Positions 44,007-55,926 of a stretch of DNA of 64,000 nucleotides are shown here, one piece after another. The stretch comes from Moniliella sp. 'wahieum' (taxonomy: Eukaryota > Basidiomycota > Moniliellomycetes > Moniliellales > Moniliellaceae): contig RSEE01000015.1 of the NCBI GenBank assembly GCA_003971905.1, positions 186,001 to 250,000 on the forward strand. The letters run 5' to 3'. Positions within the stretch are counted from its first letter, which is position 1. The number at the start of each line of letters is the position of its first letter. The notes under the pieces were generated by a model. It worked only from the letters and a program-made list of their open reading frames with translations. It ran no database searches and was not told the origin of the DNA. Position numbers and translations under genes: made by a program.

Positions 44007-46211
44007 ATGGCTTCCATCGGAGCCCCTCCCAGAGCCGTCGAGGCATTCAACCAGGCCGATTCAAGGTGCGATGCGGATCGGGCGCCACACGCAACCGCTT
44101 TGCATGCTCTGGAAACCACTATGCCCACACGGAAGGATGTCATGGGCGAGAGCCAAGCTGAAACGGAAGTGGAATCCGAATCTGAGACCGAGACCGAGGG
44201 TTACGAGAGAATCTCCGGCCATTGTCTGACCGTGATGTGATTAACTCCCCACGGGAGTCGTAAGGCTGCTATCTATCTTCGCCCCCGTCATTGCCGCGCT
44301 CAATGGGACTGTTCGATTGGCCACATGGACCGCCGGCCCTCATAGCGCTCCGCTGAGTGTGCTCCTTGTTCTGGCGTGGTGGGCAGTGTGCAAGTTCGCG
44401 TACCCTCTGATCCGGTATGCACCGCAAGTTCTACTCCTCGGATCGATCGGGTGGTATTACCTCAAAGCCCACTGGGCCCCACTGCACGGCGCGCCCCCTC
44501 CCAAGCAGATTGGGGACGTGATGGGTAGCAAAAGGGTCATTGTTCGCGGGGCGCAGGAAGATCAGATCATCACTGTGGCCAGTGCCGCGACATTGGCCAC
44601 CACATTGGCTCAGCTGGACGAGCTCGCTGATTTTGCGAGCGCGTTCTATTCGCACTTGATCCGTCCATGCCGCCGCGCAGTCGACTGGTCTGACCCGCAA
44701 GTCACCCTAGCTTTGGCCGTCTTCTTAGTCGTTACGTATCCTCTCTACTTGATCTGTGTGCTCCCATGGAGCTATTTCGGTCCCCCGGATCGCATTCGTC
44801 TTTGTGCCTACCGGCACGCGAGCGACGGAAACCGCGTGTCTCACCTTGTCCTGGGTCTGGCGCCATTATCCTTCTCACCACGGCGGGGAAAGAACATGCA
44901 CTCCATTGGGTCTCGCAGTATGAGAGGGCCGAACAGTTTATTCAACATGCTCGGCCTTTTATTAACACGGCGACGCAGTACTGGGCCATCGTGCATCCCT
45001 ATATTCATGCTTTGAGCAGGCAGGGTATTGCCTGAGCCGAAGTGTAAGCCTCCGAGTGCTCCACACGGTGCATGGGAACGATGCAATCGCTATTCCCATT
45101 GTCCGCCTTTCCCTTTCTTCAGCTTGGACGTGTCGACAGGATTTCTTATTGGGGGGACCCTCGTGCTCACCTGGTGCTCTCCCGTTTTTGTCCTCATCCG
45201 CCATGCCTTGTGGAGCAGTGCCTTTGTCCGCTATGTGACTCGTCGGGTGATATGTGCCTTCACCCTAGGCTATCTGGAGCAGGAGAACATGAAGTACTAC
45301 AATCTGCATGCCATTTTTGTCAAACGGGCGTGCAATGTGGCTGGCCCATTGAAGTCTTCGCACCTGGTTGAGGGGCTGAGCCCGCGGGAACGGCGAGATC
45401 CGTTCCATCTCGACGACCAAGAGCAGCCGAGTGTGGTCATTGGCCCAGTCTTGTCGGAGGGTATTCTCAAGCCCATTTCCGGTATTGGAGGACGGGAGAT
45501 TGAAGAGTTCCGCGATGTGGTTTACCAGTTCTCCATTTTTGAAAACCAAAGGTGGTGGATCGGGTTGGATTGGACCGCGGCGCTCCTACCACAAGAGCGA
45601 GCAAGCTGGTACGTCTTTTTCTACTATTATTCAGTGTGCACTCTGACTCGTTCATTTCTCTAGGTCGGACGAACAAGACAATGTGCGCTTCCTCCATCTT
45701 CCTTTACCCTCCCACAAGCTCAGTTACAACTTAACCCCGTTGGGGTTGGTGGGGTGTACGTCAAGCGCCTTTCTCGCTGGGAGTGGATCGATCCGAGTGG
45801 ACAATCGCCGGGACGGGGTACCTTTCGGCTATGCCGCAATACGCCTCCCATCGAGAATGACGATGGAGCTTCCACTATCACCGGAAGTGTAGCGAGTGGT
45901 CTAGCCGGGCAGGCGGCTACGCTGGCAGGGACCTTGAGCGCCTCGCTCCGAGCTCGGCTGTCAGCCACCAACCTACTTGCCCTGTCCACCTTTGCGCAGA
46001 GGCACCTACATCGGCCCCTGACACTTTGGAAGTCGATGCCGAGGGCTGGCAATATGGCGGCAACAGCTGGGAGAACATGACCCTCCCGCGCAGAAATGGG
46101 CAAGTACACCCGTCGTCGCAAGTGATTCGGCGCGCCGTTTTGGTCGAGGTGGTGCAACGTCAATACTCTCCTTCGCCCGGAGAGATTGAGGCATTACAGA
46201 GTAAACGGTAA
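44007..46211 (+). CDS. Peroxin of the Pex23/Pex30 family (Pex24p/dysferlin domains)
   Basis: ATG 44007 (MASIGAPPRAVEAFNQAD). An acidic N-terminus leads to several membrane helices (LLSIFAPVIAALNG, FLVVTYPLYLICVLPWSYF, STGFLIGGTLVLTWCSP) followed by FVLIRHALWSSAFVRYVTRR. The DysF-N part begins EFRDVVYQFSIFENQRWWIG LDW and, after a 55-nt intron (45609-45663), the DysF-C part contains DAEGWQYGGNSWENM and ends near 46211. These proteins sit in ER subdomains that make pre-peroxisomal vesicles and lipid droplets. Frame breaks at about 44215, 44260, 44770-45110, 45740 and 46015 are each one base. Length about 715 residues. The retroelement tail lies in its upstream region. Confidence 0.75.
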
Positions 46212-46659
46212 TACAAGTGCTGTTCTAATCAAGGTTTTTGGAATCCATTCAACTCATTGTTGTCGGATGCCACCAGTCATCCTTGGTATAGACGCTGTAT
46301 TACATGGTGCAAATGGGCCACAGCGTGGTTGCGGGATGGAGCATATCGAGCTGCCGAGGACAGTCCTGCTGGCAATGACAATGAACTGATGGAAGGTGGC
46401 CGGTGAAAGTGCACTCACTCCGATCATCAGCATATCGAAGCTACCAAATTCCGTGGGGTAAACTTGTTGGCAAACGCAGAAGTCACGTGAGAACCCAACC
46501 CCAACCGCTTGCATCTGTAGCTTGCTGCGGTATACCACGCACGGCCACTGTTCTTCTACAATATTGAGTCGCCCCCAACCCTAACATCATCCGTCTTCCA
46601 CCTTCATCTTCCGCCAAGCCAGGCTAACTTCTTACCAACAACCTCTCTAGTTGACCAAG
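46212..46659. other. Promoter region of the ribosomal P2 gene
   Basis: Contains the 3' flank of the peroxin gene. No gene seen. A pyrimidine-rich leader precedes the P2 ATG. Confidence 0.5.
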
Positions 46660-47056
46660 ATGAAGCACGTCGCCGCTTACCTCCTGCTCGTTTCCGGTGG
46701 CAACGCCGCCCCCTCGGCCAAGGACGTCACTTCCCTCCTTGCCACCGTCGGCATTGAGGCTGACGCTGAGCGCCTCGAGAAGGTCGTGGCCGAGCTTTCC
46801 GGCAAGACGTCTCGGAGGTACGTTACCCCTCTCGTCATTGATAGTACCAAGAAGGGAAGACTAATTTATCTTTGCAAAGCTCATTGCCCAGGGCGCCGAG
46901 AAGCTTGCCTCGGTTCCCGCTGGTGGTGCCGTGGCCGCGGCTGCCCCCGCTGCTGGCGCTGCCGCTGCCGGTGATGCCCCCGCCGCTGAGGAGAAGAAGG
47001 AGGAGAAGGAGGAGGAGGAGTCCGACGACGACATGGGCTTTGGTCTCTTCGACTAA
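46660..47056 (+). CDS. 60S acidic ribosomal protein P2
   Basis: ATG 46660 ([19 protein letters not shown]). Dimerisation helices [20 protein letters not shown] and [10 protein letters not shown], then after a 62-nt intron (46818-46879) [20 protein letters not shown], an Ala-rich hinge, an acidic run and the universal C-terminus [12 protein letters not shown] that contacts elongation factors. It forms the ribosomal stalk with P1 and P0. One G is missing at 46806: AAGGAC would read Lys-Asp, restoring GKDVSELIAQG across the splice. As read, exon 1 ends out of phase with exon 2. This is an essential, highly expressed gene, so the break is almost certainly a sequence error. Confidence 0.94.
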
Positions 47057-47536
47057 ACGCAACTCATTTCGTTGCTCATTCCCGCCCCTGCTCTCTCGTT
47101 TCATTTTCCACACCCGGATCGTTGGAGCATCCCAAAAGTTGGTCTATCTGCCCAAGACTGTCTATCGCCTGCATATGCATATCTACGGTATTCGACCTTC
47201 CATCTTCTATTCGGCTTGTAGATTTGGTGAGAGATGATACACAGCTGGGATGGGACTGAGACGAGCAACCTTCACCCTGTTGGGATCGCCAGGAGACCAG
47301 AGCAAATCAGCCAGTGATCCATTCTGTGGAGGCAGTTATTGAATGATCGAAACGATCAACCTTGGGGAGAGAGAATAAACAAGTGGCGAACAAGGTGTGG
47401 CATGTAACGAAAAGCTAGACAAGCAAGGACGGAGAGAGGCGGTGCGCCCATCAGTGGGCTCGAGAGTATACACAACAACAACAAAACCTACAGACGACGA
47501 TTTTGGCAACGCGACTGAGGCGTTTCAGGAGATAGC
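47057..47536. other. Intergenic between convergent P2 and LEA-2 genes
   Basis: 3' regions of both genes; no gene seen. Confidence 0.5.
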
Positions 47537-49388
47537 TCAGAGGGAAGGAGCAGTCCGACGAATTGGCATGCTTCCCACAGAGAGGAAACTGAGGATGCCA
47601 CTGAGAGCGTTGCTCACGCCTTGGGCGTTGCTCACCAATGAGTTTACCGTAGAATCGCTCGAGTCACCCACATCGGTCGTTGTGACTGTCGACGGGGTGA
47701 AGATACTAGCGGATGTAAAGTGGGGGTAGGAGTGGGCGTGGGCGTTGGTGTAGAAACAAGGGAGTAGGTAGTAAAGTAAGTAGGCGACGGATTCTGGATT
47801 GTTGTGGTTAGAGGTGGGCTTAATGTCGGAATAGCCGAGAATGGTAAGTGAGGAGGCGCGTATAAAGATGGGCGGACATAAATGAACCCCATTCAACATA
47901 TGAAGAAGCGAACACATGCGATGGGTCAGCATATGTTCTCGTAGATGGATCAGAGCACGGACGTACATGTAAGTAGTGCTAGTTGTAGGACTGGATGGCG
48001 TACTCGCGGTACTGCTGTGAGTGCTGTAAGTCGGTACCGCTGTCACACTATTGGTGCTCATGGTAGTCGAACTTGCTGAGCTGGTTGCACTGCTCGGACT
48101 GCTGGAAGGCGAACTAGAAGCACTGCTGCCATGACCGCTCCCGAACAAGGGACAAATTGGGACAAGCAACATCCAAAGGACATTGCCTACTGAGGTGTGG
48201 AAGCGTACAGCCATGACCGATACCTTTATGTCCAAGTTGACGAGCAACGGGATGGTTCCTGTTTGCTGCTCCAAGGCATGGAAATTCCCACCACGACGAT
48301 CGTAGTAGGATATGGTCTCATGCGAACCAACAAGGACATTCGTGAAACCGGACAAATCCCATCCGCAGTTGTGGGCCACGTCTTGGATTGTTTGCGAATT
48401 GGCAGTCAGGTTTTCTGCAGAGGCCAGTTGAAACTGGACCGGGATGGCGAGCGTGGTGTTAGAGTGCGAGTTGATCTGAAGATTTTTGTCTTGCGAAGTA
48501 CCCAGCACAGCATCTGGTACGTTGCGCTCATAGATAGAAGCGTGCAGGTTCTTTACCTTTACCCCAACTGAGTTGGGATTTGACGCTTGCGTAGACAGTA
48601 GTGTTGAGCATCAATGTTTGATTCTGGATGTACGCGGTAGGCGTCGTGTAGCCTGCTAATCCAATGTTGGGTGGACGAATAAACTGCAGGAACATGAGGC
48701 AAAGAAGAGGATTAGCACTTGTATGAACCAGTCTATGATAGGTGCTTACCACCACAGCGAGCATGACCCCGCAAACAACGCCAATGCCTGCCAAGATCAA
48801 AACACAAAATGCAGTCCTTGTTCACAGGGGAAAACGATGTTAGGAACAGAAAGTAGATAATGGCCGATGCAGTGCGATCAGGACGTACCCGAGAGGGCGA
48901 GTTGTGAGCGTGTCGTCACGGCCACGGGAGTGACCATGGCTCGCATCTGATGTCCAAATGTCCTCTAGGGTGGAACGACTTAATGCGTGTCCAGCCCCAT
49001 AGGCAGCAGCACTGGTATTAGACGTGTTGTCGGCACCACTGGCCAATGGGGAACTGTAACCTCTCTCTCCCATTTCCCGCGGAGGAACAGCAGCATCATG
49101 ATCTCCGTAAACACCGTAGGAGGGCTCAGCCGCCTGCCCAACGGAATGAGTCGCATAGCCATACTGATCTTGGTTGTAAGCGTACTCGGCTGGGGTGAGA
49201 ACATTGCGAAATCGCCTGTTTTGCTGATGTTGGAGCGGGTATTCATATTGGTGCCGACCATATGAATGGCTATTGCTGACGCCGTAGTCGAATTCGTATG
49301 GCCCGGCTGCATCTTCGTCTTCCGCATGCCGACCATACGTGTCATGCGGATCGTAGTCCATGGTCCTGTCGTCGTACGCGTAAGCCAT
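47537..49388 (-). CDS. Single-pass membrane protein with LEA-2 (LEA14-like) domain
   Basis: ATG 49388 (MAYAYDDRTMDYDPHDTYGR). A Tyr/Asp/His-rich cytosolic N-terminus of about 170 residues is followed, after an intron, by the helix ILAGIGVVCGVMLAVVV. A second intron leads to PPNIGLAGYTTPTAYIQNQT and LNTTVYASVKNPNSVGVKV, the LEA-2 fold as in plant NDR1/HIN1-like and many fungal cell-surface proteins; the repeat half is TTLAIPVQFQLASAENLTAN. After a further hydrophobic segment (LWMLLVPICPLFGSG) comes a Ser/Thr-rich tail, probably interrupted by an intron starting GTACGT near 47966. Function in fungi is not established; osmotic or desiccation tolerance is often proposed for the fold. Exon ends after residue 170 and the C-terminus are approximate. 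Confidence 0.68.
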
Positions 49389-49693
49389 GGGGGATAGCAC
49401 AAAAATGTACACGAGAAGCGGACCGTGGATGTTGGAATCTATATGGTGGTACTATTGAAAGAGCCATCCAAAAAGAAGTCGATGGTCATTGGCCTTCTGC
49501 CCCAGAAAGATAGTCACAGTTGGGGGTTGTGGGGAACACAGAAGGCTTGAAGAATCACTGTCTGGCTTTTGTGAGGAGCTCTTCTGCTGGAGGGGTCTCT
49601 CGATCCGAGGGTGTGAATCAAAATCGGGCACACTGAGAGATGTTGTCCCGCGCGGACCATCTACACATGGTATCGCAAGTCATTAATTTCGGA

Positions 49694-49714
49694 ATAACCG
49701 GTAACCGGTAACCC
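49694..49714. repeat. Heptamers ATAACCG-GTAACCG-GTAACCC
   Basis: Three adjacent 7-bp units, reverse-complement relatives of the GGTTACC run at 39781-39808. Confidence 0.9.
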
Positions 49715-50001
49715 TCGACCATATGTAGGCGAGCGCAGAGGCGGTGGTTGGCGCGCTGGCTGAGCGCTGAGGCTCAGCACTAAGCGCTTGGAGCGGGATA
49801 ATGAGAACCAGACTGTCCGAATCCCTTGAAGATATGTTAATCGTATTCACATGATAAGTGCAAAAGTGCTGGATAAGAGCGCATGTGATGGATGATGAGG
49901 GCTAGACTAACTATGCCGTACAACTATGATCTCATCGACATCACACATGCAGTATATCTCTGGATCGAGTGGTAGGCCGTAGGCCGTATCGCTACAGGCA
50001 T

Positions 50002-50015
50002 CAACGTTCAACGTT
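50002..50015. repeat. Heptamer pair (CAACGTT)2
   Basis: Two exact adjacent copies, the GTTCAAC word in another register. Confidence 0.88.
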
Positions 50016-50444
50016 CGAAACGTATATTCAAAACCTGGTGTGTGGATGTGTGTGGATATGAGTGTGTGCGTCCTCTCTACAGGACGTGCCCAAAGCCCTA
50101 ATCTGCCGCATGACAATGACGAATGAGTATAGCCAAGAGGATGCTGATGGCGCTGACGCGCGTACGAAGATATAAGCCTGTTGAAAGCCTGCCATGAGTC
50201 CTTCCCTCGATGGTGATGCAATCGCACTGGTGGTGGTGGTGGTCTAAGCCAATAGCAAGGCCTACAGAGGAACATCAAGCAGCGAGTCGCCACCAGGGGC
50301 TGAGCTGTGGAACAAGGAAAAACAGGAGAGAGAAAACAACGGAACTCGCAGGCCTGAGGAGGAGAACTGAAGGGGCATTGGGCAAAGCACGAGCCACCCG
50401 ATGGCTCAACACTTTTTTCAAAAGCTCTTCAAGTCGTCAAGGAC

Positions 50445-50536
50445 AGATGGAGTGCCCTATGTTAGCTGCACTAATTGGGCTCGCTTGTCGAGATGGAGTG
50501 CCCTATGTTAGCTGCACTAATTGGGCTCGCTTGTCG
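50445..50536. repeat. Exact 46-bp tandem duplication
   Basis: Units 50445-50490 and 50491-50536 are identical, each starting AGATGGAGTGCCCTATGTTA and ending GCTCGCTTGTCG. The second copy is followed by AA where the first is followed by AG. Perfect identity implies a recent event or an assembly duplication. Confidence 0.95.
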
Positions 50537-50961
50537 AACATTATAGGGTGGCGCCGCAGAGATTCATTTAGTGCATGCACACAAGACCTTTGTGCGTAGT
50601 AGGCTCGATTCCTTGCATTATAGTGCAACGTCATACATATTCGCCCGTGGTGTCGCCACATTCGCCTGCGGCGTTGTATACGCGTAGGCCATACAAGAGA
50701 AGCAAAACAACTGAAGACCACGCATCATCGATCCATCATCGGGAGATCGGAAAGTAATGCCAGTATCCAGTACCTCTGACGTAATTTTCCGTAAAGTTCG
50801 ACATCTCATTGGCTGGTGCGACATCCGTGCACAGTACAACACTTAGTTCATTAGACCATCCATCAAACGAATCACTTGAAGCTAAGGAGCTTCAACGTCG
50901 CCACCACCACCACCAGCACCATCACGCCTTCTACTATTTTCGCCCCCTGTGCCCCGCCATC

Positions 50962-51487
50962 ATGGATCCTCGCGCATCCTTCCGCTTCAACCACACCATG
51001 ATCCGGGTCAAAGATCCGAAGGCATCGCTCGCATTCTACAAGGACGTGTTGGGCGTGGACCTTTTGCGCGAGTCTGACAACGGACCTTTTGTCCTCTACT
51101 TCTTGGGCTACAAGCATGGGACACAAGAAGCGTCCGTTTTTTCTCGTGAGGCCGTCCTGGAGCTCACCTGGAACAAGGGTACTGAGAAAGAGGAGGGCCA
51201 TATATGTGAACGGCAATGAGCAGGACAAGCAAGGTTTTGGCCACATCTGCATCGCTGTTGACTCGCTCGAGGAGGCTGTCAAGCACTTTGACGCCCATGG
51301 CGTGCGCTTCAAGAAGGTGCGTTTCCATCTCATCCTATACCTCCTTTCCGTTCTCCACCGCCTATGTGTGATCTAACCACGTTCATCTTGCCTACAGCGT
51401 CCGGAGGACGGCCGCATGCGCCACATCGCCTTCATCTACGACCCTGACCTGTACTGGGTCGAGATTGTGGAGGCAAAGCGAAGCTAA
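50962..51487 (+). CDS. GLO1: Glyoxalase I (lactoylglutathione lyase)
   Basis: ATG 50962 (MDPRASFRFNHTMIRVKDPK). The metal-binding His is in FNHTMIRVKD, then ASLAFYKDVLGVDLLRESD, AVLELTWNKGTE (metal Glu), GFGHICIAVDSLEEAVKHFD (metal His) and, after an 81-nt intron (51317-51397, GTGCGT...CTACAG), MRHIAFIYDPDLYWVEIVEA with the last metal Glu. It isomerises the methylglyoxal-glutathione adduct to S-lactoylglutathione in the cytosol. About 155 residues, one glyoxalase module pair, like the human type rather than the fused yeast type. A one-base loss in GGGCC (51195-51199) breaks the frame just before VNGNEQ. All metal ligands are present. Confidence 0.93.
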
Positions 51488-52667
51488 TCAATTCTCCTTG
51501 AAGCTCAGAGCTCAGAGCTGAGACTCAACGTGAAGAGAAGCAAGGCACGCTTTGTTTTCCCACCCGCCTTCACGTTTAATCCTCAAGAATATGACCACAG
51601 ACTTCTTGATCGAGAACCATGCCAATACCAAGGGTTGGCCCCCCCAGAGCACGATGCCATTGTAACACCTTGACAACCTCACAATACAGTTTCAGAAGAA
51701 CGTGCCGATTAGTTGTATAATGAATCTATTGTAGTCGCAAAAGTTAAACAAGGACATGAGGGATTCACTGATAGCAGCATAATATGCATGCGATTGCCCA
51801 GTGGAGTTCGCTCTCTTCGACGCTATCTCGAAGGGTTGTTCGGTTATTAGGGCCGGTAATTCGAGTTGGCCAACTTGCACAATGTTATCCAAGCCCAGAA
51901 TCTCAAGAAGGTTTCCATCAGCCTTTTTTTATGCTTTTCTGTCAGGCCAGCTAGAGAAGGATGGAGACGTTATGCTATGATCAAGCCGCCTATAAGGGGA
52001 AGAGGAAGGAGCGATGTGTGATCTGTGGGTCAAAAGCACCAGGAGACGGTCATGCATACACAGTGCTCCGTTCACGCTCACTCAAGATGCAGGACACGTT
52101 CCATGCGCTCTTCCGCGCATTATGTTCGGCGGGACTATAAAGGAGGAATGCTCCTCCTCCCTGAGATTGACTTCTGCTAGGAAAAGGCATTCCCGCATCT
52201 GTCGAGACCCTTCGCCGCCGTCCCGACGAGTACGGTTGCGACCGGAATCTGCGTCATTCGGGCTCAGGCTTTTGCAAGGAGCCTACCGCGAGCGGTCGCA
52301 TATGTTGCTGCGCATCATCTCTTCTTCGCCAACGTCTCTGAAGCCTTCTGTGCTCGCTTCAGTCAATTTCGCCACAAGTACATTGCCAAGTACGAATGAT
52401 GTCTCTTGCCCTTGTTGGTTCTGGTTGCCTCCTGTATCTGTAACATTTTGTGATCTGCTCTCCCCACTGAAGTTTTCCCTGTTGTCGGGCTCAGGTCTCA
52501 ATATCTTCGCACCAATATTACCAGTGAGACTCCTTAAACCTCCCACGATTCTGACAATGTTACGAGGGAGCCACTCCTTCCTCCTCTTTCCCCATCTCCC
52601 CCTCTGAGTCTGCATATCCAAGAAACGAATGAGGACGCGTAGTGTGAGAGGGAGAACAAGAATGAAT
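51488..52667. other. Intergenic between convergent GLO1 and VMS1
   Basis: No gene seen. A Ser-rich plus frame at 52014-52607 has no recognisable domain and an unlikely composition. Confidence 0.5.
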
Positions 52668-55257
52668 TCAATTGCCCTGCAGCCTACGCATCCGTTCCTC
52701 TGCCGCGCGGGCCCTCTTTTCGCGTTCGATGCGCGCCCGCATGGCGGGGGTGATGGAAGTATCAGCGAGCTGTTGACGCAATGCACGAGGCACCGCAGGT
52801 CCGGGCCCACCCAGCCGATTTGCACGATCGCTGCTAGGCCGGGCCAGAGCTGCTTCCCGGGCTGTAGGAGGCGCCGCTTCCTCCTCCTCATCGTCCGAAG
52901 AGGAAGCCACGACGGTAGTTGCAGCGGCAGCTGCGGCTGCGCGGGCCTTAGCCTTGTCCCGCATTGCGTTGCGGCGTCCTTTGGCTGCCTCAGGACGAAG
53001 CTGGGTCTTGCCTTGGTCCGCCTTGTCCTCCGCAGACAGGGGTACGACGCGTGCCCCGCCAGGACCCATGCCGGCCCAATCCCACCACGTGGGCTGGGAC
53101 GCTTGCATGGTCAAAAATACTTCCTTGACTGCCTTGGAGGTGGCCAAGTCGTAGGCGGTTCGGTGGTTACTCGCAGGTCCAGGCACATCCGTCGTGCCTG
53201 GTTCCACGCCCGTCTCGAGTGCGGGGAGAGTAGGATTGGCTTTGTGCTCAACCAAGAGGGACTCGACTAAATTCGGCAAATCGTTCTCTGCGGCCAACTG
53301 AAGGAGGGTGACCGGGATCAACGTGTGGGGCTTGGTCGCAGCCTTGACCTGCTCTGCCACCCACCACGCGGGCAAGGGAGAATCCACAGTTGCCTCGGGC
53401 GTCTTGGCCTTCTTAGACTTTCCTTGGGGCGAGGCAGTACCTTCGGTAGCGCCATTGTCATCGGCGGGGGGCTCCAGCGTATCCCACTCGTGTTTGGCCA
53501 AGAATCCCATTGCAGCACCTTCTTTGCGCTTGGTTACCATCTCCATAAAACGCTCCCAACGGGCACGACGCGTCTTCTCCTCGGCCGAAATCTCAGCCTT
53601 GACTTTCTTGGGGACGGCGGCGGCGACCTTGCTAGCCTTGGCCTGGGCAGCCAACTTGCGCCGCGTAGCGCGCACCTCAGCCTCATTGGCCGTCTGCTCG
53701 CGTACACGCTGCATCTCCGCGAGCTGGTCCGAGGTGTAGTGGGTAGCACGGACGCGGGTCAGCTCAAAGAAGCATCGAATGCACTCCTCGAGCGTAGGAC
53801 GACGAGTGGCAATCGGCAATGCCGACACACGTCCCTCTGCCCGAGCTGCATCCAAGGGTGACGCCTGGCTCGCCGCCTCCCACGACCACAGCACATCCTT
53901 TGCGGCGCGCATCGAGGCACGGAACCAAATCCGTTCCGAGCGCGCCAACAAGGCGCGCCATCCGGGGAGGTCGAGCAAGTCACGAATTTCCCGCTTCAGC
54001 GCCTCCTCCCCAGCACGACGCAGCTGCGCACCGGCCGATTTGGCAAATTTGCCCGATGCATCTTGCGCGGCCTGTCCGCCTCCTTGTTTGCGACGGGTAG
54101 TGTAGCGATGGAACGTGCGATGGGCCAAGACGACAAGACTGCGTTCGTGTCGTTCCCCGCGCCGCTTGGAGCGGGTCACAGTGACATACGGGTTCAGCAT
54201 CACCACCGTGGCGGCAAAGTGGCCACCGCCCATCATGATGATCGTCCATAGACGCAGGGGAGGATCGGCGGGCAAGAGAGGGGAAGAGATGGTGTCGACA
54301 AAGGCAGTGTCCACTCCCCTGTCCTTGCCCCGCATAGACGTGGAAGAGGAAGAGGAAGAAGAAGAGGTGCTCGAGTCGGATTGGGCTGCAGCTTCTTCCT
54401 CTTGCGCCGTGAGACGCAGCCCGGGAATGAAGCCATGGCCATCCAAAATGGCAAACTGCGCACGCTTTCCTACGTCTTGCACACCGCCTTGGATCCGCTT
54501 GCCGCGGAACGCAGCCCCGACCGAGGTGGGGCCCAGGCGCGGTCCGATTTGGCCGCTACCGAGCCCGGGGGGTAGCGCAGCAGTTGGCCCACGTGCATGT
54601 TGCGCACCATGTACATGGCGTAATCCATCGGGTTGGCTTGCTCGGTCAAATCCTCAAAGAGAGCACGATGAACGCCGATTTGGGTGTCGGCCCATTCCCC
54701 GTTCTCGCCGCCTGCGGACGGCGCAAACCACAGGTGGGCCGCCTCGGTATCGATCAGGCCCCCCTCCGCATCGGGATCCTCGTCGGACGAGGAGAGGGCT
54801 GCGTCACCCGTGGTGGATGCCTCGCCAGCAGGCTTGGCAAGGCCAAGCGAACGAAGAAGGCGCACCACCGGGTCCCATCCAGACGCGTCGTCCCACTCTT
54901 CGTCTTCGTCCTCCATCTCGTCCAGTCGGTCGAGCGCCTGCTCGAAAGGCGCAGCAGCCATGCGCTGCTCGTTGTGCCCCCGCGCAACAAGCAGCGCGTT
55001 GAAGCGGTGCCAGTCCGACTGGTAGTGCAGCCGCTGGTCGCGAGGCGAGGCAAAGGTCGGGGCAGAGGGGCAGGTGGAGCACGAACGGCCTGCGCCCGGA
55101 GTCACGCCGGGCCCAGCGGCGGTGGCGCTGGCGGCAGCGGCGGGAAGGCTCGACTTGACGCGGGGGTCAGGGCATCGCAGGGCTCAAGGCGGGCGACCAG
55201 GTCGGCGGGCAAGTCGAAGGCGTAGAGCGGCGCGGCTGCGAGGGCGGATGTGGACAT
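52668..55257 (-). CDS. VMS1: Vms1/ANKZF1, peptidyl-tRNA endonuclease of ribosome quality control
   Basis: ATG 55257 (MSTSALAAAPLYAFDLPADL). A C2H2 zinc finger lies near residues 55-80 (CSTCPSAPTF, LHYQSDWHRFN). The VLRF1 domain begins near residue 340 with MMGGGHFAATVVML and RSLVVLAHRTFHRYTTRRKQ, whose Gln and following GGGQ form the release-factor-like catalytic loop. Ankyrin-type repeats follow (LLQLAAENDLPNLVESLLVE, HRTAYDLATSKAVKEVFL). The C-terminus, ARAAEERMRRLQGN, matches a Cdc48/p97-binding VIM. Vms1 cuts the CCA end of tRNA carrying stalled chains on 60S subunits, protecting mitochondria. Frame breaks at about 55110 and 54480 are single bases. About 860 residues, larger than yeast Vms1 because of low-complexity acidic and Ser tracts. 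Confidence 0.9.
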
Positions 55258-55926
55258 GGTAGGGGCCGGCAGGGGGCGGGCAGGCAGAGCAGACGGACGG
55301 AGGAGGGGCCAGCTGGGCCGGCAGGCGGAGGAGCGGAGGTAGGAGAAGAGTGTGCGGGCACACACAGGGGGCATGGGCCTTTAGAGGCGGGGCGCTGCTC
55401 CAGGCCGAGGGGATGCGCTCTCGCTGGAGCGTTTCTGCGGTGGCGAGGCCGGCTGACTCGACCGACTCAGACGCTGCCGAACGAAGACATGAAAAAGCCG
55501 GCGGTTACGCAGTTACGTGGTTACGTCAGGCTGTCACCCATCTACGTCATACGCACTTGATTCCGCACCCACACCACACTGCACCCACCAAATAGGAGCT
55601 ATGTCAGGCCTCCCTCAGGCCTCAGGCTTGAGAATCGAAACAGCAGCAAAATGCATCGGAAACAAGAGACAGGTTCACATGCGACAAGAGGAGATATACG
55701 AAGGCGATATACAAAGGCGATATACGAAAGCGTTCAGATGAGGGGGCAACCCATCAACAAGGGGACGAGGCGACGGGAGGCCAAGAAGTGATAGCAGGGT
55801 ATCGACCAGGAGGGATAAGCGGGCGAACAGGGGTGGGGAAACAGTCTTGCTTTAAATGGCGAAAAATTAAAAGTTCTTGCAGTAAACGGACATCAGATCA
55901 GTCGTCGACAGAGGGACAAGCCACAG
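55258..55926. other. Intergenic between VMS1 5' end and F-box 3' end
   Basis: Same-strand spacer holding the VMS1 promoter. Repeated GTTACG words (55503-55527) and a repeated CGATATAC(A/G)AA unit (55690-55735). No gene seen. Confidence 0.5.

Larger units (their letters stand above)
49389..50961. other. Intergenic with a 46-bp tandem duplication and heptamers
   Basis: No gene seen. Contains ATAACCG-GTAACCG-GTAACCC (49694-49714), (CAACGTT)2 (50002-50015) and the exact 46-bp duplication (50445-50536). A CACCAC-rich stretch just before the glyoxalase ATG could be read as poly-His but is upstream leader. Confidence 0.5.

Noticed and set aside
50872-50961. Poly-His N-terminal extension of glyoxalase I
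   Set aside because: Frame is open upstream, but family length and the good ATG at 50962 make the CAC-rich stretch a 5' leader.
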